Of a DNA stretch of 64,000 nt, positions 40,366 to 49,674 are shown one piece after another. A program made the position numbers and the translations under genes. The notes beneath the pieces were generated by a model that did not search any database, was not told the DNA's origin, and saw nothing but the letters and a program-made list of their open reading frames with translations. How positions within the stretch are numbered: the first letter of the stretch is position 1; each line of letters starts with the position of its first letter. Origin of the DNA: an uncultured Oscillospiraceae bacterium (GTDB lineage: Bacteria; Bacillota; Clostridia; Oscillospirales; Oscillospiraceae); NCBI GenBank assembly GCA_934590325.1, contig CAKTOW010000001.1:198688-262687 (forward strand). Reading direction: 5' to 3'.

Positions 40366-41325
40366 TTAGTTGAACAGCTTGGCGATGGAGATCTCCTGGT
40401 AGATGCGCTCGATGGCCTCGGCGAACATGGGGGCCACGGACAGGTACTTGATCTTGTCGCAACCGGCGCCCATGGACTCGGGAATGGTGTTCAGGAGGGC
40501 GACCTCCTTGATGACGCTGGCGTTCAGACGCTCCAGCGCGGGGCCGGACAGCACGCCGTGGCTGGCGCAGGCATAGACGCTCCTGGCGCCGCCCACCTCG
40601 ACGATGGCCTTGGCGGCGTTGCAGATGGAGCCGGCGGTGTCGATCATATCGTCGAACAGGATGCAGTCCTTGCCCTCCACGTCGCCGATGACATTCATGA
40701 CCTCGCACTGGTTGGCCTTCTGGCGGCGCTTGTCCACGATGGCCAGGCTCATGTGCAGCTTCTGGGCGAAGGTGCGGGCGCGGGCCACGGAGCCCACGTC
40801 GGGGGACACCACCACCATGTCCTCGCACTTCTCGCCGAACTTCTTGGCGTAGTAGTCCACGAACACGGGGTTGCCCAGCAGATTGTCCACGGGGATGTCG
40901 AAGAAGCCCTGGATCTGGCTGGCGTGGAGGTCCATGGTCAGCACGCGGTCAGCGCCGGAGGCGGTGAGCATGTTGGCCACCAGCTTGGCGGAGATGGGGT
41001 CGCGGGACTTGGCCTTACGGTCCTGGCGGGCGTAGCCGAAATAGGGGATCACGGCGGTGACACGGCCGGCGGAGGCGCGCTTGCAGGCGTCGATCATGAT
41101 GAGCAGCTCCATGAGGCTGTCGTTGACGGGCTTGCAGGTGGAGTTGATGAGGAACACGTCGCTGCCGCGGACGGTCTCGTACAGGGAGACAGACGCCTCG
41201 CCGTCGGCGAAGCTCTTGACCTCCGCCTCGCCCAGCTTGATGCCGATGAGCTTGCAGATCTCCTGCGCCAGAGCGGGGTTGGCGTTGCCTGTAAAGATCT
41301 TCATATCCTTGCCGTGAGAAATCAT
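40366..41325 (-). CDS. prs: Ribose-phosphate pyrophosphokinase
   Basis: 319 residues. It makes PRPP for nucleotides, His and Trp. Landmarks: MKIFTGNANPALAQEI, PVNDSLMELLIMIDACKRAS, RVTAVIPYFGYARQDRK (ATP loop), DLHASQIQGFFDIPVDNL (PRPP-synthase signature), VVSPDVGSVARA and CILFDDMIDTAGSI (PRPP-binding loop). I took the ATG at 41323-41325; a GTG three codons upstream is in frame, and neither has a strong site. Upstream is a leader with a small ORF and an intrinsic terminator, so expression is probably attenuated. Confidence 0.95.
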   Translation of the reverse strand: MISHGKDMKIFTGNANPALAQEICKLIGIKLGEAEVKSFADGEASVSLYETVRGSDVFLINSTCKPVNDSLMELLIMIDACKRASAGRVTAVIPYFGYARQDRKAKSRDPISAKLVANMLTASGADRVLTMDLHASQIQGFFDIPVDNLLGNPVFVDYYAKKFGEKCEDMVVVSPDVGSVARARTFAQKLHMSLAIVDKRRQKANQCEVMNVIGDVEGKDCILFDDMIDTAGSICNAAKAIVEVGGARSVYACASHGVLSGPALERLNASVIKEVALLNTIPESMGAGCDKIKYLSVAPMFAEAIERIYQEISIAKLFN

Positions 41326-41416
41326 GGTGTGCACTCTCGCTTTCTATCCATATTTTCATTTGGTACGTATATGCTGCAAACAGGGTATCCTGTTACGCAC
41401 TTGTTAAAAAGAAAAC

Positions 41417-41475
41417 AAAAAATGCCGTCCCGCTTTCCCCGCCGCATTACAGCGCGGCGCACAGCGTAGACGGCA
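41417..41475 (-). terminator. Attenuator-like terminator in the prs leader
   Basis: On the minus strand TGCCGTC (41469-41475) pairs with GACGGCA (41423-41429), with an inner GCCGC/GCGGC stem, then TTTTTTG. It lies between the leader ORF and prs, about 95 bases before the prs start. The leader ORF stop codon (41447-41449) falls in its loop region. Confidence 0.7.
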
Positions 41476-41539
41476 CAGCACCCGGCAGGCGGGCGCGGTC
41501 ACGGACGATATTCCCCTTGTAAGCAGCAGCGACGCCCAT
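41447..41539 (-). CDS. Putative 30-aa leader peptide upstream of prs
   Basis: ATG at 41537-41539 with GGTGAGGTGAG upstream; it reads MGVAAAYKGNIVRDRARLPG and then AVPSTLCAAL, stop TAA at 41447-41449. The last codons overlap the 5' arm of the terminator at 41417-41475, so a ribosome finishing the peptide would keep the hairpin from forming. It contains several Arg and Ala codons. Whether the signal is an amino acid, translation speed or a nucleotide is unknown. It could be spurious, but its position relative to promoter and terminator is typical of translation-coupled attenuation. Confidence 0.5.
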   Translation of the reverse strand: MGVAAAYKGNIVRDRARLPGAVPSTLCAAL

Positions 41540-41574
41540 GGGAGCTCACCTCACCTTCGTTTGTTCTCGCCACT

Positions 41575-41580
41575 ATTATA
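41575..41580 (-). promoter_or_regulatory. Extended -10 promoter of the prs leader
   Basis: Minus strand TGCTATAAT: a consensus -10 (41575-41580) with the TGn extension, and no strong -35. It lies about 35 bases before the leader ORF start. Confidence 0.7.
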
Positions 41581-41735
41581 GCATGTCCTACAGGAAAATC
41601 CAGTATTTTTCCGGTTTTTTTCGGCAATAATTTTTGCACCGGCGCCCGGCGACGGTTCGTTTTTCTTTTAGCAGGTGAAACAGAGGACATTTTGAATGTT
41701 TCGGAGAAATATCGCCCGTTTTTCCTATTTTATAG

Positions 41736-41764
41736 TTGCATTTTCATTTCAGTTGCATTACAAT
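41736..41764 (+). promoter_or_regulatory. Promoter of trmL and the glycolytic genes
   Basis: -35 TTGCAT (41736-41741), 17-base spacer, -10 TACAAT (41759-41764). Confidence 0.7.
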
Positions 41765-41798
41765 AGCTGGTGCTTACAGAACAAGGAGGTGCCGCGTC

Positions 41799-42290
41799 TT
41801 GCTGCATATCGTGTTGGTGGAACCGGAGATACCGCAGAACTGCGGCAACATCGCCCGCACCTGCGCCGCCACCGGCAGCTGCCTGCACCTGGTGCGGCCG
41901 CTGGGCTTCGACATCTCCGACCGGGCGGTGAAGCGGGCCGGGCTGGACTACTGGCACCTGGTGGACGTGCGGGACTATGACGGGCTGGACGACCTGTTCG
42001 CGCGGCATCCGGAGGCACTGGCGGACCTGTGGCTGGCCACGACGAAGGCGCCCCGGGACTACACACAGGCGCGGTTCTCGCCAGACAGCTGGCTGTTCTT
42101 CGGCAAGGAGACCGCGGGGCTGCCGGAGGGGTTCCGCATGGCGCACTATGGCCGGTGCATCCGCCTGCCTATGCGCGCGGAGGCGCGGAGCCTGAACCTG
42201 AGCAATTCCGTGGCGATACTCACCTACGAGGCGCTGCGGCAGAACGGTTTCCCCGGCCTGACCGGCACGGGCGAAATGCTGGACAAGTGA
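41799..42290 (+). CDS. trmL: tRNA (cytidine(34)-2'-O)-methyltransferase
   Basis: 163 residues, a SPOUT-family enzyme that methylates the wobble base of some tRNA-Leu. Motifs: HIVLVEPEIPQNCGNIARTC at the start, LHLVRPLGFDISDRAVKRAG, WLFFGKETAGLPE (SAM knot) and IRLPMRAEARSLNLSNSVAI. It starts with TTG at 41799, since AAGGAGGT lies 8 bases upstream and the methyltransferase begins there; the open frame before it is not protein-like. Placed directly upstream of pgk on the same strand. Confidence 0.93.
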   Translation: MLHIVLVEPEIPQNCGNIARTCAATGSCLHLVRPLGFDISDRAVKRAGLDYWHLVDVRDYDGLDDLFARHPEALADLWLATTKAPRDYTQARFSPDSWLFFGKETAGLPEGFRMAHYGRCIRLPMRAEARSLNLSNSVAILTYEALRQNGFPGLTGTGEMLDK

Positions 42291-42314
42291 TTTCATTCGA
42301 GAGGAGCGTATCTC

Positions 42315-43508
42315 ATGAATTACAATAAAAAGACTGTACAGGATGTAGACATCAAGGGCAAGAAGGTGCTGCTGCGCTGCGACTTCAACGTGCCCCAGGA
42401 CAAGGAGACCGGCGCCATCACCAGCGACAAGCGCATCGTGGCGGCGCTGCCCACCATCCGCTATCTGCTGCAGGGCGGCGCGGCGGTCATCGCCTGCTCC
42501 CACCTGGGCAAGCCCAAGGGTGAGTGGAAGGCCAAGCTGACGCTGGCGCCCGTGGCCCAGCGGCTCAGCGAGCTGCTGGGGCAGGAGGTCATCTTCGCCA
42601 AGGACATCGTGGGCGAGGACGCCAAGGCCAAGGCCGCGGCCCTGCAGCCGGGACAGATCATGCTGCTGGAGAACCTGCGCTTTGACATCCGGGAGGAGAA
42701 GAACGACGCCGGCTTTGCCAAGGAACTGGCCGACATGGCGGAACTGTACGTATCCGACGCCTTCGGTACCGTACACCGTGCCCACGCCTCTACCGCCGGT
42801 GTGGCAGCCTATCTGCCCGCCGTGTCCGGCTTCCTGGTGGCAAAGGAGCTGGAGGTCATGGGCAAGGCCCTGGACGACCCCAAGCGCCCCTTCGTGGCGG
42901 TACTGGGCGGCGCCAAGGTCAGCGACAAGATCGCCGTCATCAACAACCTGCTGGATAAGGCCGACACCGTCATCATCGGCGGCGGCATGGCCTACACCTT
43001 CGCCAAGGCCCAGGGCGGCAGTATCGGCAAGAGCCTGTGCGAGGACGACAAGCTGGACTATGCCCTGGAGATGATCGAAAAGGCGAAGAAGAACGGCGTG
43101 AAGCTGCTGCTGCCCACGGACACCGTGGCGGCGGACGACTTCTCCAACGACGCGAAACGCCAGGTGGTCAGCACCATGGCCATCCCCGAGGGCTGGGAGG
43201 GCATGGACATCGGCCCCGACACCATCAGCGCTTTCTGCGGCGCGGTGAAGGGCGCGGGCACCGTGGTGTGGAACGGCCCCATGGGCGTGTTCGAGTTCGA
43301 CAACTTTGCCGCCGGCACCCGCGCCATGGCGCAGGCGCTGGCCGACAGCGGCGCCGTGACCATCGTGGGCGGCGGCGACAGCGCGGCTGCGGTGGAGCAG
43401 CTGGGCTTTGCCGATAAGATCACCCACATCAGCACCGGCGGAGGCGCCTCTCTGGAATTCCTGGAGGGCAAGGAGCTGCCGGGCGTAGCCTGCCTGCTGG
43501 ACAAGTAA
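42315..43508 (+). CDS. pgk: Phosphoglycerate kinase
   Basis: 397 residues, glycolysis (1,3-bisphosphoglycerate + ADP to 3-phosphoglycerate + ATP). Landmarks: [18 protein letters not shown] (substrate motif), [66 protein letters not shown] and [14 protein letters not shown] (nucleotide-binding). GAGAGGAGCGTATCTC precedes the ATG. First of pgk-tpiA-gpmI; no gapdh gene is present in the cluster. Confidence 0.97.
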   Translation: MNYNKKTVQDVDIKGKKVLLRCDFNVPQDKETGAITSDKRIVAALPTIRYLLQGGAAVIACSHLGKPKGEWKAKLTLAPVAQRLSELLGQEVIFAKDIVGEDAKAKAAALQPGQIMLLENLRFDIREEKNDAGFAKELADMAELYVSDAFGTVHRAHASTAGVAAYLPAVSGFLVAKELEVMGKALDDPKRPFVAVLGGAKVSDKIAVINNLLDKADTVIIGGGMAYTFAKAQGGSIGKSLCEDDKLDYALEMIEKAKKNGVKLLLPTDTVAADDFSNDAKRQVVSTMAIPEGWEGMDIGPDTISAFCGAVKGAGTVVWNGPMGVFEFDNFAAGTRAMAQALADSGAVTIVGGGDSAAAVEQLGFADKITHISTGGGASLEFLEGKELPGVACLLDK

Positions 43509-43516
43509 GGGCGCCC

Positions 43517-43540
43517 GCATTTCCGCCGCGGCGGAAATGC
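43517..43540. repeat. 12-bp perfect palindrome between pgk and tpiA
   Basis: GCATTTCCGCCG / CGGCGGAAATGC with no loop and no T tract; may be an mRNA stability or processing element. Confidence 0.55.
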
Positions 43541-43595
43541 ATTGAATTCGTGTGCATATTCCCATTTATATATAAAGACGAGGAGTTAGTTTGTT

Positions 43596-44369
43596 ATGAA
43601 TCGCAGATACCGTAAGACCATCATCGCCGGCAACTGGAAGATGAACAAGACCGCCAGCGAGACCAAGAAGTTTGCCGAGGAACTGAAGGCCCTGCTGCCC
43701 AAGGCCAAGTGGTGCGACATCGTGGTGTGCGTCCCCTCCGTGAACATCGCCGCCGCCCTGAAGGGCTTCAAGGACGCCCGTGTGTCCGTAGGCGCGCAGA
43801 ACGTGTTCTATGAAAAGGAAGGCGCGTACACCGGCGAGGTGTCCGCCGACATGCTGAAGGACCTGGGCGTGAAGTACGTCATTATCGGCCACTCCGAACG
43901 CCGCCAGTACTTCGGTGAGACCGACTTCACCGTGAACCGCAAGGTGCTCTCCGCACTGGAGGCCGGTCTGCACCCCATTATCTGCGTGGGCGAGACCCTG
44001 GAGCAGCGCGAGCTGGGCATCACCATGGAGCTGATCGCTCTGCAGGTGAAGTCCGCCCTGGCCGGCGTGCCCGCCGAGAAGCTGCGCAAGTGCGTCATCG
44101 CCTATGAGCCCGTGTGGGCCATCGGCACCGGCAAGACCGCCACCGCCGAGCAGGCCGCCGAGGTCTGCACCTTCATCCGTACCACCGTGCGCCACCTGTA
44201 CGGCGCCCGTATCGCCCGCAGCATCACCATCCAGTACGGCGGCTCCATGAAGCCCGGCAACGCGGCGGAGCTGCTGAGCCAGCCGGACATCGACGGCGGC
44301 CTTATCGGCGGCGCGTCCCTGAACGCCGCGGACTTCATCGCCATCATCAACGCTGCCAATCAGGGCTGA
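43596..44369 (+). CDS. tpiA: Triosephosphate isomerase
   Basis: 257 residues; a TIM barrel interconverting DHAP and glyceraldehyde 3-phosphate. Catalytic Lys in IIAGNWKMNKT, His in IIGHSERRQYFGE, Glu in IAYEPVWAIGTGKTA, phosphate loop in IQYGGSMKPGNA and GGLIGGASLNA. The ATG follows GAGGAGTTAGTTTGTT. Slightly longer N-terminus (MNRRYRKT) than usual. Confidence 0.97.
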   Translation: MNRRYRKTIIAGNWKMNKTASETKKFAEELKALLPKAKWCDIVVCVPSVNIAAALKGFKDARVSVGAQNVFYEKEGAYTGEVSADMLKDLGVKYVIIGHSERRQYFGETDFTVNRKVLSALEAGLHPIICVGETLEQRELGITMELIALQVKSALAGVPAEKLRKCVIAYEPVWAIGTGKTATAEQAAEVCTFIRTTVRHLYGARIARSITIQYGGSMKPGNAAELLSQPDIDGGLIGGASLNAADFIAIINAANQG

Positions 44370-44387
44370 GGCCCAAGGAGGAACGGC

Positions 44388-45899
44388 ATGAACAAGACCC
44401 CTACCACCCTCATCATCATGGACGGCTTCGGCATCGCGCCCAAGGCGGACGACAACGCCGTCACCCTGGCCAAGACCCCGGTGCTGGATAAGCTGTTCCG
44501 GGAATACGCCCACACCACCCTGTCCGCCAGCGGACTGGACGTGGGTCTGCCCGCAGGGCAGATGGGCAACAGCGAGGTGGGCCACACCAACATCGGCGGC
44601 GGCCGCGTGGTGTTCCAGGATCTGCCCCGCATCAGCCGCGCCATCGAGGACGGCAGCTTCTTCAAGAACGAGGCCTATAACAAGGCCATGGACGACTGCC
44701 TGGAAAAGGGCACCAGCCTGCACCTGTACGGTCTGCTGTCCGACGGCGGCGTACACTCCCACATCGAGCACCTGTTCGCCCTGCTGCAGATGGCCAAGGG
44801 TAAGGGACTGACGAAGGTGTACGTCCACTGCTTCCTGGACGGCCGTGACGTGTCCCCCACCAGCGGCAAGGACTTCGTGGCGCAGCTGCAGGACAAGTGC
44901 GCTGCCCTGGGCGTGGGCCGCATCGCCACGGTGATGGGCCGGTACTACGCCATGGACCGCGACAAGCGCTGGGAGCGGGTGCAGATGGCCTATGACGCCA
45001 TGGTGTACGGCGAGGGCCACCACAACAGCGACCCCGTGGCCGCCGTGGCGGAGAGCTATGCCAACGGCATCACCGACGAGTTCGTGGAGCCGGTGGTCAT
45101 CGACGGCGACGGCACCATCAGCGACAACGACAGCATCATCTTCTTCAACTACCGGCCCGACCGGGCACGGGAGATCACCCGCGCCATCGTGGACCCGGAT
45201 TTCGACGGCTTCGCGCGGGAGTTCTTCCCCACCACCTACGTGTGCAACACGGAGTACGACGCCTCCATGCCCAACGTGCTGGTGGCGTGGCCCCGCATCG
45301 CGGTGAAGAACGGGCTGGGCGAGTATCTCAGCAGCATGGGCATGACCCAGCTGCGCATCGCCGAAACGGAGAAATACGCCCATGTGACGTTCTTCTTCAA
45401 CGGCGGCGTGGAGAAGCAGTACCCCGGCGAGGACCGGGTGCTGGTGCCCTCCCCCAAGGTGGCCACCTACGACCTGCAGCCGGAGATGAGCGCATACGAG
45501 GTGTGCGACAAGTGCGTGGAGCGCATCGAGTCCGGCGCCTATGACGTGATCATCCTGAACTTCGCCAACTGCGACATGGTGGGCCACACCGGCGTGCTGG
45601 AGGCCGCTGTCAAGGCCGTAGAGACCGTGGACGAGTGCGTGGGTAAGGTGGTGGACGCCACACTGAAGATGGGCGGCATCGCCATGGTCACCGCTGACCA
45701 CGGCAACGCCGAGGACATGAAGCAGCCCGACGGCAGCCCCATGACCGCCCACACCACCAATCTGGTGCCCTTCATCCTGTGCGGCGCCGGTACGGAGCTG
45801 CGCCCCGGCCGGCTGGCAGACATCGCGCCCACCATCCTGGACGTGATGGGACTGGCCTGCCCGGAGGAGATGGACGGCAAGACCCTGATCGTCAAGTAA
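44388..45899 (+). CDS. gpmI: 2,3-bisphosphoglycerate-independent phosphoglycerate mutase
   Basis: 503 residues, Mn-dependent enzyme of the alkaline phosphatase superfamily. Landmarks: [18 protein letters not shown] (metal Asp), [18 protein letters not shown] with the catalytic Ser, [58 protein letters not shown] and [23 protein letters not shown] precedes the ATG. Last gene of the glycolytic run. Confidence 0.97.
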   Translation: MNKTPTTLIIMDGFGIAPKADDNAVTLAKTPVLDKLFREYAHTTLSASGLDVGLPAGQMGNSEVGHTNIGGGRVVFQDLPRISRAIEDGSFFKNEAYNKAMDDCLEKGTSLHLYGLLSDGGVHSHIEHLFALLQMAKGKGLTKVYVHCFLDGRDVSPTSGKDFVAQLQDKCAALGVGRIATVMGRYYAMDRDKRWERVQMAYDAMVYGEGHHNSDPVAAVAESYANGITDEFVEPVVIDGDGTISDNDSIIFFNYRPDRAREITRAIVDPDFDGFAREFFPTTYVCNTEYDASMPNVLVAWPRIAVKNGLGEYLSSMGMTQLRIAETEKYAHVTFFFNGGVEKQYPGEDRVLVPSPKVATYDLQPEMSAYEVCDKCVERIESGAYDVIILNFANCDMVGHTGVLEAAVKAVETVDECVGKVVDATLKMGGIAMVTADHGNAEDMKQPDGSPMTAHTTNLVPFILCGAGTELRPGRLADIAPTILDVMGLACPEEMDGKTLIVK

Positions 45900-45915
45900 C
45901 GGCGTACTTCTCTGC

Positions 45916-45943
45916 GAGGTCCCGAAGCGCGGCTTCGGGACCT
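45916..45943 (+). terminator. Hairpin after gpmI
   Basis: GAGGTCCCGAAGC / GCTTCGGGACCTC around GCG; followed by CTTAT rather than a T run, so it may be a weak terminator or a processing hairpin before gpsA. Confidence 0.55.
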
Positions 45944-45963
45944 CCTTATAAGGAGACATATCC

Positions 45964-46926
45964 ATGAACATATTTGTTATCGGCTGCGGGCGCTGGGGCT
46001 CGCTCATCACGTGGTATCTGGACCACATCGGGCACCATGTGACCCTGTACGGGCGGCAGAGCTCCCCGCGGATGCAGTCCTTCCTGGCCACGCGGCAAAA
46101 CGACCTGCTGACGCTGCCCCCCTCCGTGGGGCTGACCACCGACCTGACGGATGTGGAGCGGGCGGAGACCGTTATCATCTCCATCGGCTCGCAGAGCCTG
46201 CGGGCACTGCTGGGCGAGGCGCCCATGCGCTCGCTGCGGAACAAAACGGTGGTGCTGTGCATGAAGGGGCTGGAGATGGGCACCGGTGAGCGGCTGAGCG
46301 TCATCGCCGGGCAGCTGCTGCACGAGAGCAACACCGTGGCCGTATGGCTGGGGCCGGGCCACGTGCAGGAGTTCTACCGGGGCATACCCAACTGCATGGT
46401 CATCGACAGCGAGAACGACGAGGTGAAGCGGCGGCTGGTGCAGGAGTTCTCCAGCGACCTGATACGCTTCTACTACGGCGGCGATATGATCGGCAACGAG
46501 GTGGGCGCGGCGGCCAAGAACGTGGTGGGCATCGCCGCGGGCTTCCTGGATGGGGTGGAGATGTCAAGCCTGAAGGGGGCCCTGATGAGCCGGGGCACCC
46601 GGGAGGTGGCGCGGCTGATACGGGCCATGGGCGGCAGCGAGCTGTCCGCCTACGGACTGTGCCATCTGGGGGATTACGAGGCCACGGTGTTCTCCCCCTA
46701 CAGCCACAACCGCCAGTTTGGCGAAGCGTTCATCCGGCACCAGGACTACCACCGGTTGGCGGAAGGGTACTACACTGTGGAGGCACTGATGGTGCTCAGC
46801 GAGAAGTATCACGTGGAGCTGCCGATATGCAAGACCGTACACAACGTGCTGTACGAACACGCCGACCCCCGCGGAGAGCTGACCGGGCTGCTGCGCCGGG
46901 GCCTGCGGGCGGAGTTCGACGACTGA
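45964..46926 (+). CDS. gpsA: Glycerol-3-phosphate dehydrogenase [NAD(P)+]
   Basis: 320 residues; makes glycerol 3-phosphate from DHAP for phospholipids. NAD-binding motif MNIFVIGCGRWGSLITWYL (GxGxxG variant GCGRWG), LCMKGLEMGTG, WLGPGHVQEFYRG, the catalytic Lys in NEVGAAAKNVVGIAAGFLDG and LCHLGDYEATVFSPYSHNRQ (family motif usually with GLGDL; here HLGDY). The substrate DHAP comes from the tpiA product pool, which fits its place next to glycolysis genes. AAGGAGACATATCC precedes the ATG. Confidence 0.93.
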   Translation: MNIFVIGCGRWGSLITWYLDHIGHHVTLYGRQSSPRMQSFLATRQNDLLTLPPSVGLTTDLTDVERAETVIISIGSQSLRALLGEAPMRSLRNKTVVLCMKGLEMGTGERLSVIAGQLLHESNTVAVWLGPGHVQEFYRGIPNCMVIDSENDEVKRRLVQEFSSDLIRFYYGGDMIGNEVGAAAKNVVGIAAGFLDGVEMSSLKGALMSRGTREVARLIRAMGGSELSAYGLCHLGDYEATVFSPYSHNRQFGEAFIRHQDYHRLAEGYYTVEALMVLSEKYHVELPICKTVHNVLYEHADPRGELTGLLRRGLRAEFDD

Positions 46927-46942
46927 GCATCCCGAAGTGAAT

Positions 46943-46985
46943 AAAAAAACCTCTGTCCGGCGACAATACGGGCAGAGGCTTTTTT
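46943..46985 (+). terminator. Terminator of gpsA
   Basis: AACCTCTGTCC / GGGCAGAGGCTT stem (one mismatch) with an 11-base loop, then TTTTTTA. Confidence 0.85.
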
Positions 46986-47050
46986 ATTACGGCGTGCCGT
47001 CCGCCGGAAAGGACGGCGGCGGGGAGACCCGTCAGGAAAGGGATACACGT

Positions 47051-47728
47051 ATGAAAGATTCCCGGAACGACCGGCTGAAGGCCATGTTCGGCGGGCGGGG
47101 CTATTACATAGCCATCGCCCTGTGCCTTGTGGCCGCAGGAACGATCGGCTATTTCGCCCTGAGAGAGCGCCCGGCGACGGTGCAGCAGACGGAGACACCG
47201 CCCACCGTGGACATCCAGCCCGTCACCCCCACCCAGCCGGTAGTGAAGCCCGCGCCGGTGGTCGTACCCGAACCGGCGGAGGAGGTAGAGATCACCGAAC
47301 CCGCCGAGCTGCTACCTCAGGTGGTATCACCCCTGGACGGCACCACGGTGACGGTGTTCAGCATGACGGAGCTGCTGTACGACCCTACCATGGCCGACTG
47401 GCGCACCCATGACGGCATCGACGTACAGGCCGACGAGGGCGCGGCGGTAAAAACCGCCGCCGGCGGCACGGTACAGTCCGTCACCGACGACGAGCTGATG
47501 GGCACCACGGTGGTCATCGCCCACGACGGCGGCTACGCCACCCGGTACAGCAGCCTGCAGAAGGACGTGCCCGTGACGCAGGGGCAGCAGGTGGCCGCCG
47601 GGGAGATCATCGGCTACGTGGGCAGCACCTCCGCCGCCGAGAGCCGCATGGGCTCCCATCTGCACTTCTCCGTCAGCCGGGATGGGGCGGTCATCGACCC
47701 CCACGACTATGTGAGCGGGGACGAATAA
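47051..47728 (+). CDS. LytM/M23 domain protein, SpoIIQ-like
   Basis: 225 residues: a short cytoplasmic N-terminus, one membrane helix (YYIAIALCLVAAGTIGYFAL), a Pro/Val/Glu-rich linker (about 45-90) and a LytM domain (about 95-220). The domain has the metal-binding Hx3D in WRTHDGIDVQAD and HxH in MGSHLHFSVS, so the zinc site looks intact. The size and single-helix layout are those of SpoIIQ, which with SpoIIIAH forms a channel at the engulfed forespore; other M23 peptidases are possible. Start at 47051 with GGAAAGGGATACACGT upstream. Confidence 0.82.
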   Translation: MKDSRNDRLKAMFGGRGYYIAIALCLVAAGTIGYFALRERPATVQQTETPPTVDIQPVTPTQPVVKPAPVVVPEPAEEVEITEPAELLPQVVSPLDGTTVTVFSMTELLYDPTMADWRTHDGIDVQADEGAAVKTAAGGTVQSVTDDELMGTTVVIAHDGGYATRYSSLQKDVPVTQGQQVAAGEIIGYVGSTSAAESRMGSHLHFSVSRDGAVIDPHDYVSGDE

Positions 47729-47734
47729 GCGAGA

Positions 47735-47795
47735 GAAGGCCGCCCGCGGGCGGCCTTCCCTTATCAATATCCCGCCCCGACCGGGCGGGATATAC
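47735..47795. terminator. Two hairpins between convergent SpoIIQ-like and serpin genes
   Basis: GAAGGCCGCCC / GGGCGGCCTTC (47735-47758), followed by TATCCCGCCC / GGGCGGGATA (about 47768-47793). T runs are short. Confidence 0.7.
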
Positions 47796-47801
47796 TATTG
47801 C

Positions 47802-49040
47802 TTATTCCACAGAGGTGACGGTGCCCATGAACAGGGGCACGCAGGCGTGGGTATCCACGATCATATACAGGAAGGGGCGATCCAGCGTCACCGTCTTGAC
47901 GTCCTCCGAGGGTGGGGCGTCTCCCGCATTCACTTCCAGAGAGGTGGCGGCCGCCGCCTTGGTGCCGTTCTCGTCCAGCGTCAGATACGTCTTGTGCAGC
48001 ACAGAGGACACATACAGGTTGTCGTTGGCGGTGCTGCTTATATTCCGCAGGTCAGCAGCGGAGACATTGAACAGGTCGGTGATGCCCATGGCCGTCAGGG
48101 CGTCCTTCAGCTCCAGCTCCGACTGGGCGGTGAAGCGGGGGATGGACGCCTGCACATTGGCGTAGTGGTGGGCGGTGATCAGGTCATACAGATGCTCGCC
48201 GGTGAGGTTCTTCAGATAGTCCTCCAGCGTCACGCCCTCGTCGGGCAGCAGCGCCACAAAGGCGTACTTGCCGCCGTCGTAGGGCTTCAGGAAGCCGGTG
48301 ACGTTGTTGCCGGTCAGGTAGATATTCTCCCGGCTGGTCAGATAATCCACCGCCTGCCGCGTGCCGTCGGCGGTGATGAAATTGCGGTCGGTGTGGACGC
48401 TGTCCTTGGTGTAGGGGGTCTCCCACCGGGCGTCGAAGCAGGCGGCATTGACCAGGTACAGCATGGTGGTGACACTGGGCTCCTGCTCCAGCAGGCTGTC
48501 GATCATGCCGTTGGTCTCCTTCTCCACCCAGCGGTTCAGGTCAGTGACCAGGCCGCTGTCGAAGGCGGAGCTGTACACCTCTGCATCATAGTAGTTGACG
48601 CAGGTACGCAAAAAGGCGTCCTCCGCCCGGAAGGTGTCACGCAGCCACGCGGAGTTAGCCAGAGATACCACGCAGCTCTTGTATGTAGTGGGCAGGCTCA
48701 TGCGGTAGGTGTACAGGAAGTCGTTGAGCTGGTTCAGGCTCATGCCGGCGGCGGTCTCCAGCTGCTTCAGCGTGTCGCCGGAGGCTCCGTTGGCCACCAT
48801 ACCCAGGGCGTTCAGGGCGGAGACAGGGGACACCAGCACGCCGGACACGCCGGCCTTCTCCTCCCGCAGCAGGGATAGGGCGAACGCGGCCACCGCCTCG
48901 CCGCCGGCGGTCAGATCGGTGGTGGTATCCAGCGGTGTGGGCACTATATCCTTGGTCAGTTCCTGTGCCCGGACACCGCAGCCCGGCAATGCCAGCACCA
49001 GCAGCAGCGCCAGGAGCAGCGCTGTAAGACGTTTTCTCAT
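47802..49040 (-). CDS. Serpin (serine protease inhibitor) lipoprotein
   Basis: 412 residues. Lipoprotein signal with lipobox LPGC (Cys21). The serpin fold is recognised from NVSPVSALNALGM-like opening VLVSPVSALNALGMVANGAS, VVSLANSAWLRDTF, LVNAACFDARWETPY, the SIPRFTAQSELELKDALTAM segment and the C-terminal LDRPFLYMIVD. The reactive-loop hinge reads LDENGTKAAAATSLEV, close to the inhibitory consensus (EEGTEAAAAT), so an active inhibitor is likely. By counting from the hinge, P1 is about Gly/Ala in NAGD, which suggests an elastase-like target. Bacterial serpins in gut species are thought to block host or neighbour proteases. Confidence 0.92.
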   Translation of the reverse strand: MRKRLTALLLALLLVLALPGCGVRAQELTKDIVPTPLDTTTDLTAGGEAVAAFALSLLREEKAGVSGVLVSPVSALNALGMVANGASGDTLKQLETAAGMSLNQLNDFLYTYRMSLPTTYKSCVVSLANSAWLRDTFRAEDAFLRTCVNYYDAEVYSSAFDSGLVTDLNRWVEKETNGMIDSLLEQEPSVTTMLYLVNAACFDARWETPYTKDSVHTDRNFITADGTRQAVDYLTSRENIYLTGNNVTGFLKPYDGGKYAFVALLPDEGVTLEDYLKNLTGEHLYDLITAHHYANVQASIPRFTAQSELELKDALTAMGITDLFNVSAADLRNISSTANDNLYVSSVLHKTYLTLDENGTKAAAATSLEVNAGDAPPSEDVKTVTLDRPFLYMIVDTHACVPLFMGTVTSVE

Positions 49041-49216
49041 GGGGTGCGCCTCCTTTCAAAGGGGTCTCATCCATATAGACGCAAAGGGGACGGAAAAGGT
49101 TTCCTTCCCCGTCGTTTCCCTGTTTCACTGACCATTATAGCGCAGGAGCACCCCCAGCGCAACGGGAAACCCGGAACTTCGTCGAAATGTTTTGGGAATG
49201 TTTTTCGGAAAAGGTG

Positions 49217-49245
49217 TTGACACCCGCCGGGGAGTGTGGTATTCT
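49217..49245 (+). promoter_or_regulatory. Promoter of tRNA-Leu/tRNA-fMet
   Basis: -35 TTGACA (49217-49222), 17-base spacer, -10 TATTCT (49240-49245). Confidence 0.8.
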
Positions 49246-49261
49246 AATAAACGCCGAATCC

Positions 49262-49347
49262 GCCGGTGTGGTGGAATGGTAGACACAGGAGACTTAAAAT
49301 CTCCCGGCAGCAATGCCGTACCGGTTCGAGTCCGGTCACCGGCACCA
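49262..49347 (+). tRNA. tRNA-Leu (TAA)
   Basis: Acceptor GCCGGTG (49262-49268) / CACCGGC; CCA encoded at 49345-49347. Anticodon loop CTTAAAA between GGAGA and TCTCC gives TAA. Long variable arm; 86 nt. Confidence 0.95.
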
Positions 49348-49364
49348 CCGGTACAATGAAATAT

Positions 49365-49440
<76 letters not shown>

Positions 49441-49469
49441 TCTTGAGTGACCAAAATAGATACACTCAC

Positions 49470-49506
49470 CTGAAACCCCTGAGAAATCAGGGGTTTCAGC
49501 GTTTTT
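49470..49506 (+). terminator. Terminator of the tRNA-Leu/fMet transcript
   Basis: CTGAAACCCCTGA / TCAGGGGTTTCAG with loop GAAA, then GCGTTTTT. The rest of 49441-49740 has no gene that I can see. Confidence 0.85.
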
Positions 49507-49674
49507 ATGCCCTGTTTTTTCAAAGCGTGTTTTATAGATACACAAGGGCATTTCAGAGCGTTAGGCAGGACTTGAACTAAATTCTCGGCTGATTTGGCCT
49601 GCTTTATGGCGGGCTTTACGCTCTCGGATACTTTTTATTGCTCGTCTTTCCTAAATAATTTGAAACTTTTTATT

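Noticed and set aside
43566..46334. 922-codon minus-strand open frame across tpiA and gpmI
   Set aside because: Spans two well-established genes on the other strand; no ribosome-binding site or recognisable motif.
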